Shown one piece after another: positions 54,101-63,430 of a stretch of 64,000 nucleotides of DNA. How positions within the stretch are numbered: position 1 is the first letter of the stretch; every line of letters begins with the position of its first letter. This DNA comes from Polyangium fumosum (GTDB taxonomy: Bacteria > Myxococcota_A > Polyangia > Polyangiales > Polyangiaceae). The translations under genes were made by a program, and so were the position numbers. The notes beneath the pieces are model-generated. The model had not been told where the DNA came from. It did no database searches and saw only the letters and a program-made list of their open reading frames with translations. The stretch covers positions 1 to 64,000 of the forward strand of contig NZ_SSMQ01000008.1 in NCBI RefSeq assembly GCF_005144585.1, in the 5' to 3' direction.

Positions 54101-56113
54101 GGTCGACTTGCCCGAGCCGCGCGACGTCGAAGGCCGCACGCGCACGGGGATCACGAGCCCCTCGCTCAGCGCCGCGGCGAGGTCCGCGCGCACCTCGGTC
54201 TCCGGCCTGTCGGCGAGCGCCACGAGCGCGTCGATCTGGAACTCGTGCCCGAAGACCGACGCGAGCTCGAGCGTCCGCTGCGCCGCGGGCGAGAGGTCGC
54301 CGATCTTGTCGAGCAGGAGCGTCACGATGTCGTCGGTGACCGTCTCCTCGATCCGCGCCTCGTCCGAGATCACCGTGCCCGTCGCGGGATCGACCTCGAC
54401 GAGGCCCTCGCGCACGAGCGTGCCGAGGAGCTGCCGGATGAAGAGCGGATTGCCGCTCGTCTTGCTCCAGAGGAGCACGCCGAGCGACTCCACGTCCGCG
54501 AGGTCGCAGCCGAGCAGCCCCGCGACGAGCGCGCGCACGTCCGACGGGCGCAGCGGCCGGAGTTCGACCTTCGAGACGGGCACGCCTTGCCACTCGACCT
54601 CGTCGATCACGCGCCCGACGGCCCGGAACCCGTCTCCGTCCTCGCGGCCGCGGAACGCCACGACGACGAGCAGGTAACTCGACTGCGGATCCGAGAGCAG
54701 GTCGCGCAGGAGCTTGAGCGAGGCGGGGTCGGCCCACTGGAGATCGTCGAGGAAGAGCAGCACCGGCCGGCGCCGCGTGAACACCGACAGGAAGCGCTGC
54801 ACGACGAGCGCGAAGCGGTTCTGCGACTCGATCGGGCCGAGGTCCGGCGCGGCCTCCGCAGGCCCGAAGAGCAGGCCGACCTCGGGGACCACACGCGTGA
54901 CGAGCTCGGCGTTCGGCCCGAGCGCGACGTCGATCTCGCTGCGGATGCGCGCGAGCTCGGACTCGCTCTCGGCGAGCGCCGCGCGCACGAGCTCGCCGAG
55001 CGCATGGCCAAAGCCCGAGAACGGCAGGCCTTGCCCGATCGGATCGAACTTGCCCGTGACGATGTAGGCGTCGTCGGGGCCGATGCGCGTGGCCGCGTCG
55101 AGGACGAGCGCGGTCTTGCCCATCCCGGGGGCGCCCTGGATGGCGAAGAGCTCCCGCCCGCCACGCCGCGCTCGCTCGATCGCCGAGGCGAACGCCTCGC
55201 GCTCCGCGTCGCGGCCGTAGAGACGGACCGCTGACGCCAGCATCGTCGGCCGGTCCTGACCACCGAGCGGGAAGGGATCGATGCGGCCCGATTTGCGCAG
55301 CCGCGTGAGACACGTCTCGAGGTCGGCCACGAGGCCGCGCGCGCTCTGGTACCGATCGTCGGCGCCCTTCGCGAGCAGCTTGAGCACGAGGCGCGACACG
55401 GCCGGCGGCACGTTCGGTTCGAGCTCGTGGGGCGGCTTCGGCGTGCGCGCGAGGTGCGCGTGCACGAGCGTGACCGGGTCCTGCGTGGTGAAGGGCGGCG
55501 AGCCCGTGAGCATCTCGTAGAGCACGGCGCCGAGCCCGTAGAGGTCGGCGCGGTGGTCGACCGGGCGGTTCGTGCGGCCCGTCTGCTCGGGCGGCATGTA
55601 CGCGAGCGTGCCCTCGGGCGCTTGCGGGTTCGGCGTGCGCAGCGACTCCTCGCCGACGCGCGCGGCCGAGGTGAAGTGGAGGAGCCAGACGGCGCCGTCG
55701 TCCTCGCGGAAGAGGACGTTCTTCGGCGCGATGTCGCGGTGGACGATGCCGTGCGCCGCGAGCGTGGAGAGCGCCCGCCCGAGCGCGATCGAGATCTCCA
55801 GCGCGGTCTCGATGCGCAGCCGGCGCAAGGTGAGCAGCTCGGCGAGCGTGCATCCGCCGGGGTCGGCGCGGAGCAACGCGAACACGTCGCCGTGCTCGAC
55901 GAGGCCGAGCGTGCGCGGGACGATGGTCTCGCCGAGGTCCTTGGCGATGGCGTGGGCGCGGCGGATGCGCGCGCGTTCTTCCCCGCGGGCGCGGGCACGG
56001 GCCGTCTCGACGAGCACGGGCGTGCCGTCCTCGAGCTGGCCGCGGTGCAGAGCGAAGCGCGCGTCCTCAGCGAGGGTTGCGATGATGGTGCAGCCGGGGA
56101 ACTCGGGGACCAT
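51113..56113 (-). CDS. Giant kinase-like/AAA/GAF/STAS signalling protein with degenerate kinase domain
   Basis: This 1666-residue protein follows the order seen in PknK-type sensor proteins: kinase-like domain (about 1-285), AAA ATPase of the MalT/LuxR-type STAND class (about 300-560, Walker A GAPGMGKT near residue 327, LLFLDDLQWADP), a long TPR-like helical region (about 600-1250), a GAF domain (about 1290-1440) and a STAS domain (about 1515-1640, ILDVTGVKGGD). In the kinase-like part the Gly-rich loop is absent, the ATP lysine is Glu36 (PVLVETARAR), and DFG reads HFT, although HRDIAPKN and GTLAYMPPEQ are kept. It is therefore probably a pseudokinase used for binding. Confidence 0.85.
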   Translation of the reverse strand: MVPEFPGCTIIATLAEDARFALHRGQLEDGTPVLVETARARARGEERARIRRAHAIAKDLGETIVPRTLGLVEHGDVFALLRADPGGCTLAELLTLRRLRIETALEISIALGRALSTLAAHGIVHRDIAPKNVLFREDDGAVWLLHFTSAARVGEESLRTPNPQAPEGTLAYMPPEQTGRTNRPVDHRADLYGLGAVLYEMLTGSPPFTTQDPVTLVHAHLARTPKPPHELEPNVPPAVSRLVLKLLAKGADDRYQSARGLVADLETCLTRLRKSGRIDPFPLGGQDRPTMLASAVRLYGRDAEREAFASAIERARRGGRELFAIQGAPGMGKTALVLDAATRIGPDDAYIVTGKFDPIGQGLPFSGFGHALGELVRAALAESESELARIRSEIDVALGPNAELVTRVVPEVGLLFGPAEAAPDLGPIESQNRFALVVQRFLSVFTRRRPVLLFLDDLQWADPASLKLLRDLLSDPQSSYLLVVVAFRGREDGDGFRAVGRVIDEVEWQGVPVSKVELRPLRPSDVRALVAGLLGCDLADVESLGVLLWSKTSGNPLFIRQLLGTLVREGLVEVDPATGTVISDEARIEETVTDDIVTLLLDKIGDLSPAAQRTLELASVFGHEFQIDALVALADRPETEVRADLAAALSEGLVIPVRVRPSTSRGSGKSTPPRPIAPRAFRFSHDKVQQAAYSLLRPEEVPALHLAIGRRLRDEIGMEGEGLFELLLHMSRGIAVMNDPAERLEVARLALDGGQQAKGAAAYEAAIGYLATGMELLGERGWEEQTFLTFALTRDRAACAYLTGQFHEAEQLFALLLSHANSALDRAGVHDLLVVLYVTQGRFVDAVRVGREALALLGEALPDEAELEAALAKEQAELVVELEARSIDSITSAPPLDDARKRATLRTWMHLVSAAYGSSPSLMFFVCARMVRATLAWGPTELSAYGFSAYGMSLVAQRRYEEAYRMGEIALRLHDRLPSPNIACKVYLNHGVTLHPFRRPLAACLPFLERAQREGLATGDFSFLSYACFSTTIVRLGIGEDLAVVEQEAEGFLTLMQKTRDAASEAYLRITYQLIRCLRGRTRGRISLSDREFDEVSFVASLVEKKLQFIACRYHAARLELGLLFHDLELAEKAAAEAEALLPTVIAQYFATEVHFHGALVAAALLHAGTPADQARRRADLDRREAELVALARSCPETYQHRLDLVRAERARAEGLDAEAIDLFETAISGACEHGLIKDEALASERAAVHHIHRGRKRLARAYVLDARKAYLRWGARAKVENIAARYEDLWENETPPWDMPANSSPGERSFATLDTATVIRAAQAIAGEILLERVLLRVVRAVIESAGADRGMLLIERGGRLWVEATMVVDPERLTAGPSVLAEETEELPLSVVEYVRRTREPLLLGDARSDRRFAKDRYMVARAPRSILCTPMLHKGRLVGIIYLEHALATEAFVPARLVLVDFLASQAAAAVESALLYTEVQRVTEELLRTNEGLEEEVARRTRESNETAEQLRVELEQRMLAELERESLQAHIIEVQRERLAELSTPIIPITDDVVVMPLIGAMDRARSEEVMGAALRGASERSARAVILDVTGVKGGDIYIAEALVRTAAALKLLGTQAILTGVRADVARSLVGSSAELQGIVTKGSLQAGIAFAMGARKRG

Positions 56114-56264
56114 GCGGGGGGAGCCTCCGCCGGAGGTGGAGTTTCGACCGCACGATACGGCGGGTTCGGGCGCGGATGGAAGGGGCGAAGGGTCCGGGAT
56201 CTTGCTCGCGCCGGGGAAAACCCTCTTGGTCGACGTTGGGGGCTCCGGTCGACCTTGGGCCCGG

Positions 56265-57317
56265 TTACGGCTTCGGCGGCGAGGGCTGGTGGGGGGCGCG
56301 CGTCTTCGGCGTCCATCCCTTGGAGTACGCGCCGTGTTTCTTCGGCGTGGGCTGGGGGGGCGGGCGCCAGAGCGTCGGATCGGCGTCGGCGGCAGGGTCG
56401 GGCGTGGCGTCGGCGCAGCAACGGAAGGAGACGAAGTAATAGGTGAACTCCGGCTCGTGGCTGACGGTCATGGGCCGGCAGGCGTTCCGCACGTGGCCCC
56501 AGGCGCCGCCTTTCAGCCCGGCCCACTTCGACTTTTCGTAGTTCTTCTCCGCGTTGACCCACTCGTCCACGTTTCCGGTTTGATCGTGGACGTCGAACCC
56601 GCTCGTGCAGCCGGGCATCTCGCCGCTCGACACGCTCTGGTCGAGGCGAAAAAGCTCCTGATCCTGGAGCCAGGCCTCACGCGAATAAATGTTCTTGAGG
56701 ACGGGTTGGTACCAGGGGTTGTCGATGTTGCAGGTTTTGGGGTCGCGCTTGTACCCATAAGGGAATGGCGTCTTTTTCGGCCCTTCACAGGCCGCGACCC
56801 ACTCGCTCTCCCAGCAGAGTCGTTTTCCCTGCTCCTGGCACATCTGCAGCGAGTCGTACCAGTCGACCATGACGGGCGGGTGCGCGCCCGCCTGGTTCGG
56901 GTACTCGTATTTGTCGATGCAGTATCGCTGGCGCCGGAGCTCCGTCTTGCACTTCTGCGCCTGCTCGGCGAACTCGTGGCAGATGATGATCTTGTTCGGC
57001 TTGTTGTGCTCTTTTTTCAAGCACTCGAGCTCGACGTCAGGGCAATACGTCGTGTCGACGAACGCCATGCCCTCCGGGCAAGGCGACTTCGCTTTCGCCT
57101 CACTCGCCGGCGCCGCGGACATCAGCTCCGCGCTCGCGCTCGTGGAAGGAGCGGCCGTTTTCGCCGTGGGAACGAGCTCCGCCGGGGGCGCGCTCGGCGT
57201 TGGGCTCGGCACGCCCGTCGCGTTCGCTCCTTTTGGGAACTCCGTTGGACCGCCGCAGCTCGATGCCGTGAGGGACATCACGACAACCACGGTCAACCTT
57301 TTCAAATTCGATCCCAT
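56265..57317 (-). CDS. FGE-sulfatase (SUMF1)-like lipoprotein
   Basis: MGSNLKRLTVVVVMSLTASS leads to a lipidated Cys21, then a Ser/Thr/Pro-rich linker and, from about residue 80, the formylglycine-generating-enzyme fold: YCIDKYEYPNQAGAHPPV, GKRLCWESEWVAACEGP, and DQTGNVDEWVN. In active FGE two cysteines lie in a GGS-x2-C-x4-C loop; here it reads GGAWGHVRNACRP, with only the second cysteine kept. So it is likely a non-enzymatic surface member of the family. Its start lies 37 bp from the divergent sucC start. Confidence 0.82.
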   Translation of the reverse strand: MGSNLKRLTVVVVMSLTASSCGGPTEFPKGANATGVPSPTPSAPPAELVPTAKTAAPSTSASAELMSAAPASEAKAKSPCPEGMAFVDTTYCPDVELECLKKEHNKPNKIIICHEFAEQAQKCKTELRRQRYCIDKYEYPNQAGAHPPVMVDWYDSLQMCQEQGKRLCWESEWVAACEGPKKTPFPYGYKRDPKTCNIDNPWYQPVLKNIYSREAWLQDQELFRLDQSVSSGEMPGCTSGFDVHDQTGNVDEWVNAEKNYEKSKWAGLKGGAWGHVRNACRPMTVSHEPEFTYYFVSFRCCADATPDPAADADPTLWRPPPQPTPKKHGAYSKGWTPKTRAPHQPSPPKP

Positions 57318-57354
57318 GCTGGACTCATGCGTGTGATACCTTGCCCGCCCTCGC

Positions 57355-58548
57355 ATGAAAATCCACGAGTATCAAGCCAAGCAAATCTTCGCACGCTACG
57401 GGATCCCCGTGCCGAAGGGTGAGCCTGCCTTCTCCGTGGCGGAGGCGGAGGCCGCGGCGCAACGCCTGATCGAGGCGACCGGGATCCCGGTGGTCGTCGT
57501 GAAAGCCCAGATCCACGCAGGCGGCCGCGGCAAAGGCGGCGGCGTGAAGGTCGCAAAGGGCGGCGTCGCCGAAGCACGCGCGCTCGCCGAGAAAATCCTC
57601 GGCATGCAGCTCATCACGGTGCAGACGGGCCCCGCCGGGCAGAAGGTCCGCCGGCTCTACATCGAGCAGGGCCTCGACATCGACCGCGAGATCTACCTCG
57701 CGCTCACGCTCGACCGCGACCGCCGCCGCATCGCCGTGATGGCCTCGCGGGAGGGCGGCATGGACATCGAGCAGGTCGCCCACGACACGCCCGAGAAGAT
57801 CCACACGCTGCACGTCGACCCCGTGATCGGCCTCGCCCCCTACCAGGCCCGCAAGCTCGCGTTCGCGCTCGGGCTCGGGGCGAAGGAGCAGATGCGGCAG
57901 TTCACGAAGCTGCTCGACGGCCTCTACAAGTGCTTCCTCGCCGAGGACTGCTCGCTCGTCGAGGTGAACCCGCTCGTCGTGACGAAGAAGGGCGACATCG
58001 TCGCGCTCGACGGCAAGATGACGTTCGACGACAACGCCGAGATCCGCCACCCCGAGTGGGCGAATCTGCGCGACGCGGACGAGGAGGATCCGGTCGAGCT
58101 CGAGGCGAAGCAGGTGGGCATCTCGTACGTCTCGCTCGACGGCGACATCGGCTGTCTCGTGAACGGCGCGGGCCTCGCGATGGGCACGATGGACATCATC
58201 CTGCACTACGGCGGCAAGCCCGCGAACTTCCTCGACGTCGGCGGCGGCGCCACGCAGGAGCAGGTGAAGAAGGCGTTCCAGATGATCCTTCGCTCCGACA
58301 AGGTGAAGGGCATCTTCGTCAACATCTTCGGCGGCATCATGCGCTGCGACGTGGTCGCGGCGGGTATCGTCGCGGCGACGAAGGAGCTCGGTTTGTCGGT
58401 GCCGCTCGTGGTGCGGCTCGAAGGCACGAACGTCGAGGCGGGTCGCAAGATCCTCGACGAGAGCGGCCTGAAAATCGAGAGCGCTTCTTCCATGGGCGAC
58501 GGCGCGCAAAAGATCGTCGCCGCGGTGAAACCGGGCGCCGCGGCCTGA
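57355..58548 (+). CDS. sucC: Succinyl-CoA synthetase, beta subunit
   Basis: This 397-residue protein starts [20 protein letters not shown], the classical sucC beginning, and contains the ATP-grasp domain ([37 protein letters not shown]) and the C-terminal CoA-ligase domain ([32 protein letters not shown]). With SucD it makes ATP or GTP from succinyl-CoA in the citric acid cycle. SucD follows 40 bp downstream. The ATG overlaps nothing; the divergent FGE-like gene starts 37 bp away, so the promoters must be compact. Confidence 0.97.
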   Translation: MKIHEYQAKQIFARYGIPVPKGEPAFSVAEAEAAAQRLIEATGIPVVVVKAQIHAGGRGKGGGVKVAKGGVAEARALAEKILGMQLITVQTGPAGQKVRRLYIEQGLDIDREIYLALTLDRDRRRIAVMASREGGMDIEQVAHDTPEKIHTLHVDPVIGLAPYQARKLAFALGLGAKEQMRQFTKLLDGLYKCFLAEDCSLVEVNPLVVTKKGDIVALDGKMTFDDNAEIRHPEWANLRDADEEDPVELEAKQVGISYVSLDGDIGCLVNGAGLAMGTMDIILHYGGKPANFLDVGGGATQEQVKKAFQMILRSDKVKGIFVNIFGGIMRCDVVAAGIVAATKELGLSVPLVVRLEGTNVEAGRKILDESGLKIESASSMGDGAQKIVAAVKPGAAA

Positions 58549-58588
58549 TGCCGGGGATGATTTTCGTCACGAAAAGGAACCAGTTGCG

Positions 58589-59461
<873 letters not shown>

Positions 59462-59470
59462 TCGCCCTCG

Positions 59471-59490
59471 GGGGCCCTTCCCAGGGCCCC
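59471..59490 (+). terminator. Hairpin after sucD
   Basis: GGGGCCC (59471-59477) and GGGCCCC (59484-59490) pair around TTCCCA. The run after it is C-rich rather than T-rich, so it may act as a weak terminator or as 3' end protection. Confidence 0.5.
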
Positions 59491-59791
59491 TCACCCCTTC
59501 CTCCCATCTCCCTTGCTCCCGGATCGCAGCGCGCGAGATTGCGTGCGCTTGCCGAGCCGCGCGAGAAACGTCCACGACACACGCTGTGGAGATCGCGCTG
59601 ATTTCGCGAAGCGAGCGCGATCAAAAGTCTTGACGAAGGAAGGCGCCTTGCGTTGCATGGTTCGTACGCTCGCACCCCGGGCACCCGGCGGACGATTCTT
59701 GCGTCGGCGAAGTCGCGGGGCCGAGCGTGGGCTCGGATGACCGAGCTCCAGGGGGCGACCTTCCTATTTTCGAACGAAAGGTGGAGAAGCC
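59491..59791. other. Non-coding region with nested palindrome before the GMC gene
   Basis: No frame shows coding bias. GATCGCGCT (59591-59599) and AGCGCGATC (59614-59622) are perfect inverted copies, and TTCGCGAA inside the loop is itself palindromic. TTGACG at 59630-59635 may be a -35 box for the GMC gene, but a convincing -10 is not seen. Confidence 0.45.
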
Positions 59792-61558
59792 ATGAGCGCT
59801 GCTTCGTCATCTCCCAATTTCAATTATGGATACCCGACGCCGGGCCCGCAGACTCCCAGCGGGCAGCAGGTGATGAATCACGTTTTTTTCCTCTCCGAGA
59901 CAGGCTGGAAGCGGGCGCGCGAGGAGGAGACGTTCGATTACATCGTCATCGGCAGCGGCTTCTGCGCGCTGGCGTTCGCCGAGCGCACGCTCAGCAAGAA
60001 CCCCCACGCGAAGATCCTGATCGTCGAGCGCGGCTCGTTTTTCCTCCCGCAGCACTTCCAGAACCTGCCCATCTCCTACCAGCGCACCCTGGGCGGCCTC
60101 TCCGAGACCTTCCCCTGGACCCTGTCGGCCAATACAGTGGCCCAGCCCCCGGGCAACATCCAGTTCCAGCACGGAATGGTGCCCTTCTTCGGCGGTCGCA
60201 GCACCCTGTGGAGCGCGTGGTGCCCCCGCCCCACGCACGAGGAAATGGCGGGCTGGCCGGAGGAGGTCATTCGCGCGGCGAACGAATACTTCGGAGAGGC
60301 CGAGAAGCTGCTGAACGTCGTCCCCGCCGACGAGATCGACAAGAATCTCGACGAACCCAAGCTCAAGCGGAAGGTTGCCCAGACCCGCCCGGTCTACGCC
60401 AAGTTGCAACAAGAGCTGCAGAAGATGCTGCAAGAGAACCGGCGCAAGGTCTCTTCGTTGACGCGCTTCATGGCGGCGCCGTTGGCGGTCGGGGCCGGCG
60501 TGCAAGAGGGCCTCGACTTCGCGAAGTTCTCGACGCCTGCGCCGCTGCTCAACCTGATCGACCGTCAGGCGAGGCTCGCCGCGAAGGGCGAAGGCAGCCC
60601 GCTGCACATCGCGACCGACTGCGTGGTCACCCGAATTCTCCAGCAGAATCTCATCAAAAATGGACAAACGGAGCACCACGCCACCGCGCTCGAGACCTCC
60701 CGCGGGGTCGTGAACGTGGGCAACGCGAAGGTGATCCTGGCCATGGGGACGCTGCCGGCGACCACGCTGGTGCTCAATTCGTTCCCGCAGGTCGAGAAGG
60801 CAGGCACGCGCTTCACCTCGCACTTCATCACCTCGGTGATCGCGCGTATCCCCCGGAACGCCTACCCCTTCGGCGACAAGCTCGAGGAGCTCGAACTCGC
60901 GGCGATCTACGTCGCGGGAGAGAACCCGAAGAGCAAAATGCAGTACCATATTCAGCTCTCGGTGCTCTCCGACAAGAACCCGGAGCAATACGCCGAAAAG
61001 GCAGCGCGCTACATGCCGGACGTCGTGGCGACGGCGTCGCAGGCGCAGCTCGCGACATCGCAGGACCACCTGGTCTTCGTGTGCGCCGTGCTGGGCGAGA
61101 TCGACTGCAACAACCCGCAGAACTTCTTCCGTCCCAATGGCGGGTCGGATCCCACCACGAACGTGACCTTGCAGGTGCTGGCCAGCGACACGGACCGGGC
61201 GACGTGGGACACGATGGATGAGGGGACGTTCCAGCTCCTCGAAGGCGCGCTGTTTCCCCCGGACGCGAAGAACAAGGGGATCGAATACTGGCACGGCGAT
61301 CCCAACAAGGGCGAATGGACGAAGGAGCGGCCCAGCATCACCGAGCGCCGCGTGCCCGGCCTCGTCCACGAGGGCTCCACCCTGTGGATCGACAAAGGCA
61401 AGGAGGGCGTGGTGGACCTGAACTACAAGCTCAACGGCGTCGAAAATGTGTACGTGACGGGCGGTAGCCTCTGGCCGGTCAGCGGGTCGTGGAACCCGAC
61501 CCTGACGATGGTCGCGCTCACGCAGAACCTCGCCGACCATCTGGCCAAGAAGCCCTAG
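59792..61558 (+). CDS. GMC-type FAD-dependent oxidoreductase
   Basis: This 588-residue protein has the N-terminal FAD-binding motif FDYIVIGSGFCALAFAE (G-x-G-x2-A instead of the usual last Gly) with the ribose-binding Glu in ILIVERGSF, a middle substrate domain and the C-terminal GMC signature VTGGSLWPVSGSWNPTLTMV. There is no signal peptide but a Ser/Gly/Pro-rich start. The family oxidises alcohols, sugars or sterols; no substrate can be named. GGTGGAG lies 8 bp before the ATG. It ends 6 bp from the convergent PP2C-like gene. Confidence 0.88.
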   Translation: MSAASSSPNFNYGYPTPGPQTPSGQQVMNHVFFLSETGWKRAREEETFDYIVIGSGFCALAFAERTLSKNPHAKILIVERGSFFLPQHFQNLPISYQRTLGGLSETFPWTLSANTVAQPPGNIQFQHGMVPFFGGRSTLWSAWCPRPTHEEMAGWPEEVIRAANEYFGEAEKLLNVVPADEIDKNLDEPKLKRKVAQTRPVYAKLQQELQKMLQENRRKVSSLTRFMAAPLAVGAGVQEGLDFAKFSTPAPLLNLIDRQARLAAKGEGSPLHIATDCVVTRILQQNLIKNGQTEHHATALETSRGVVNVGNAKVILAMGTLPATTLVLNSFPQVEKAGTRFTSHFITSVIARIPRNAYPFGDKLEELELAAIYVAGENPKSKMQYHIQLSVLSDKNPEQYAEKAARYMPDVVATASQAQLATSQDHLVFVCAVLGEIDCNNPQNFFRPNGGSDPTTNVTLQVLASDTDRATWDTMDEGTFQLLEGALFPPDAKNKGIEYWHGDPNKGEWTKERPSITERRVPGLVHEGSTLWIDKGKEGVVDLNYKLNGVENVYVTGGSLWPVSGSWNPTLTMVALTQNLADHLAKKP

Positions 61559-61564
61559 CAAAAC

Positions 61565-62293
61565 TCAGGGAAACCGGCTCCGCCGCCTCCGCGAAGGCAC
61601 GCCCGAGCTCCGCTTCGCGCCTCCCGTGAGGATCCGGCGCGGGTACATCGAGATACGCTTTCGCGCCACCGGGTTCGGCGGCAACAACGAAATCGCCACC
61701 GCGGCGACGTCCGCCTCGTTCGCCGCCTGCCGCACCGCCCCGAGGCCTCCGTCGAGGAAACGGCGCACGAGGTCCTCCATGGCCTCGTCCGCGCCGGACG
61801 CGAGCAACCCATCCGTGAACAGAAGCAGATGCCGCACGCCCGCGAGCTTGCGCTCCCCCGCGCGCATGAACGCCTCGGCCGAAGGCTCGCCGGAGAGCAC
61901 GTGCGCGTCCTCGGGCGCGAGGCGCTCGAACGAGCCATCCGCCCGGACCACGACGACCTGGCTCCGGCCGACCATCACCCACTCGAACGTGTCCTTCGCC
62001 ATCCGCACCACGGCCGCCGCGCTGCCCGTTTGCGCCCCGCCCTGGGCCCGCGCCGCGCCGATGCGCCGATTCGCCTCCTGACACAGCTCCGCGAGCGGCG
62101 CGCGTGTCCGCTCGCCGAACACCTCGCTCGCGATCGCCCCGCTCCGCCCCCCGTCGAACACGCCGTACACGTGGCCCGACACGAGCAGCACGTCCTCGTT
62201 CGTCGCCTCGCCCGGGGCACCGGAAGACGCGGCCGCTTCGAACAGCGTCTCGACCGTCATGGCCAGCGCTCTCCGGGGGGCCTTTCGCTTCAT
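61565..62293 (-). CDS. PP2C-like protein phosphatase
   Basis: The protein has PP2C-type metal motifs: NEDVLLV, GVFDGG, LLLFTDGLL and EADVAAVAI. It is short (242 residues from ATG 62293, MKRKAPRR; starts at 62308 and 62260 are alternatives) and the C-terminus is basic (RRRRSRFP). PP2C phosphatases reverse Ser/Thr kinase action, so this may serve one of the kinases in the window, but no direct link is seen. Confidence 0.82.
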   Translation of the reverse strand: MKRKAPRRALAMTVETLFEAAASSGAPGEATNEDVLLVSGHVYGVFDGGRSGAIASEVFGERTRAPLAELCQEANRRIGAARAQGGAQTGSAAAVVRMAKDTFEWVMVGRSQVVVVRADGSFERLAPEDAHVLSGEPSAEAFMRAGERKLAGVRHLLLFTDGLLASGADEAMEDLVRRFLDGGLGAVRQAANEADVAAVAISLLPPNPVARKRISMYPRRILTGGAKRSSGVPSRRRRSRFP

Positions 62294-62344
62294 GGCCTTT
62301 CCATCCAACCAGGCTCGCGGCTTTCCGTCAATCGCCGGGCACGC

Positions 62345-63319
62345 TCACTTCTTGCTGCGAAAAGCGTCCGTCGCCGTGACGAGCTCGTGGATGATTCCAG
62401 GCTCGAACGCCGAGTGCCCCGCGTCGGGCACGAGACGAAGGTTTGCCTCGGGAAAGGCGCGGTGCAGATCCCACGCGCTCTTCGCGGGACAAACCACGTC
62501 GTAGCGCCCCTGCACGATGACGGTGGGGATGTGGCGAATGCGGCCCACGTCCGTGAGGAGCTGCCCGTCGTGCTCGAAGAACCCGCGGTTCACGAAGTAA
62601 TGGCACTCGATACGGGCGAATGCGTCGGCGAACGTGGCGCCCGCGCAGCGCGCGATGTAATCGTGGTTCTGGAAGAGGAAGCTCGTGCTGCCCTCCCACA
62701 CGCTCCACGCGCGCGCCGCGGCTTGCCGCACGGCCGGGTCGTCGCTCGTGAGGCGCCGATGATATGCGGCCACGAGATCCCCCCGCTCCGCCTCGGGGAT
62801 CGCGGCGAGGTACGCGTCCCAGGCGTCGGGGAAAAACGCGCCCGCGCCGGTGTCCTGGTAAAACCAGTCGATCTCCCACTTGCGCAAAAGGAAGATCCCC
62901 CGGAGCACGAGCTCCGTGACGCGCTCGGGGTGCTTCTCCGCGTAGGCGAGGGCGAGCGTCGAGCCCCACGAGCCGCCGAAGACCTGCCAGCGCTCGATCC
63001 CGAGGTGCTCGCGCAGCCGCTCGATGTCCGAGACCAGGTGCCAGGTCGTATTGTCGTCGAGCGACGCGTGGGGCGTGCTCTTGCCGCAGCCGCGCTGGTC
63101 GAAGAGGACGATGCGGTAATGGGCCGGATCGAAGAACCGCCGCTGCTTCGCGTCGCTGCCGCCGCCGGGCCCGCCGTGCAGGAAGACGACGGGTTTTCCG
63201 GTGGGATTGCCGGACTCCTCGAAATAGAGCTCGTGCACGTCGGAGACGCGCAGGCGCCCGGTACGGAAGGGCTCGATTTCGGGGTAGATGGGTCTGCGAA
63301 TGGGGAGGGATCCGGCCAT
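62345..63319 (-). CDS. pip: Proline iminopeptidase
   Basis: This 324-residue protein has the alpha/beta hydrolase motifs of the S33 family: FLHGGPGGGSDAK, FDQRGCGKSTPH, the nucleophile Ser117 in GGSWGSTLALAYAEKHP, and the Asp and His in VQGRYDVVCP and DAGHSAFEP. It removes N-terminal proline from peptides. The start MAGSLPIRRPIYPEIEPF at 63319 is the standard one; the frame opens 13 codons earlier. It is divergent from the membrane protein at 63431. Confidence 0.93.
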   Translation of the reverse strand: MAGSLPIRRPIYPEIEPFRTGRLRVSDVHELYFEESGNPTGKPVVFLHGGPGGGSDAKQRRFFDPAHYRIVLFDQRGCGKSTPHASLDDNTTWHLVSDIERLREHLGIERWQVFGGSWGSTLALAYAEKHPERVTELVLRGIFLLRKWEIDWFYQDTGAGAFFPDAWDAYLAAIPEAERGDLVAAYHRRLTSDDPAVRQAAARAWSVWEGSTSFLFQNHDYIARCAGATFADAFARIECHYFVNRGFFEHDGQLLTDVGRIRHIPTVIVQGRYDVVCPAKSAWDLHRAFPEANLRLVPDAGHSAFEPGIIHELVTATDAFRSKK

Positions 63320-63430
63320 GGGCGCGCGAGCTTGCCAGACGGACCCACGCCTGTCCATCGGGGGAATCTTCCGGAATCATCAGAACGCGTGGTATGTCTC
63401 GGGCCGCCCTGGGAGGGAGAACACTCCATC

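Noticed and set aside
51069-55853. Long open frame of about 1594 codons on the minus strand
   Set aside because: It is an out-of-frame reading of the giant signalling gene; composition is Ala/Arg/Gly-rich without domains, as expected for GC-rich antisense or shifted frames.
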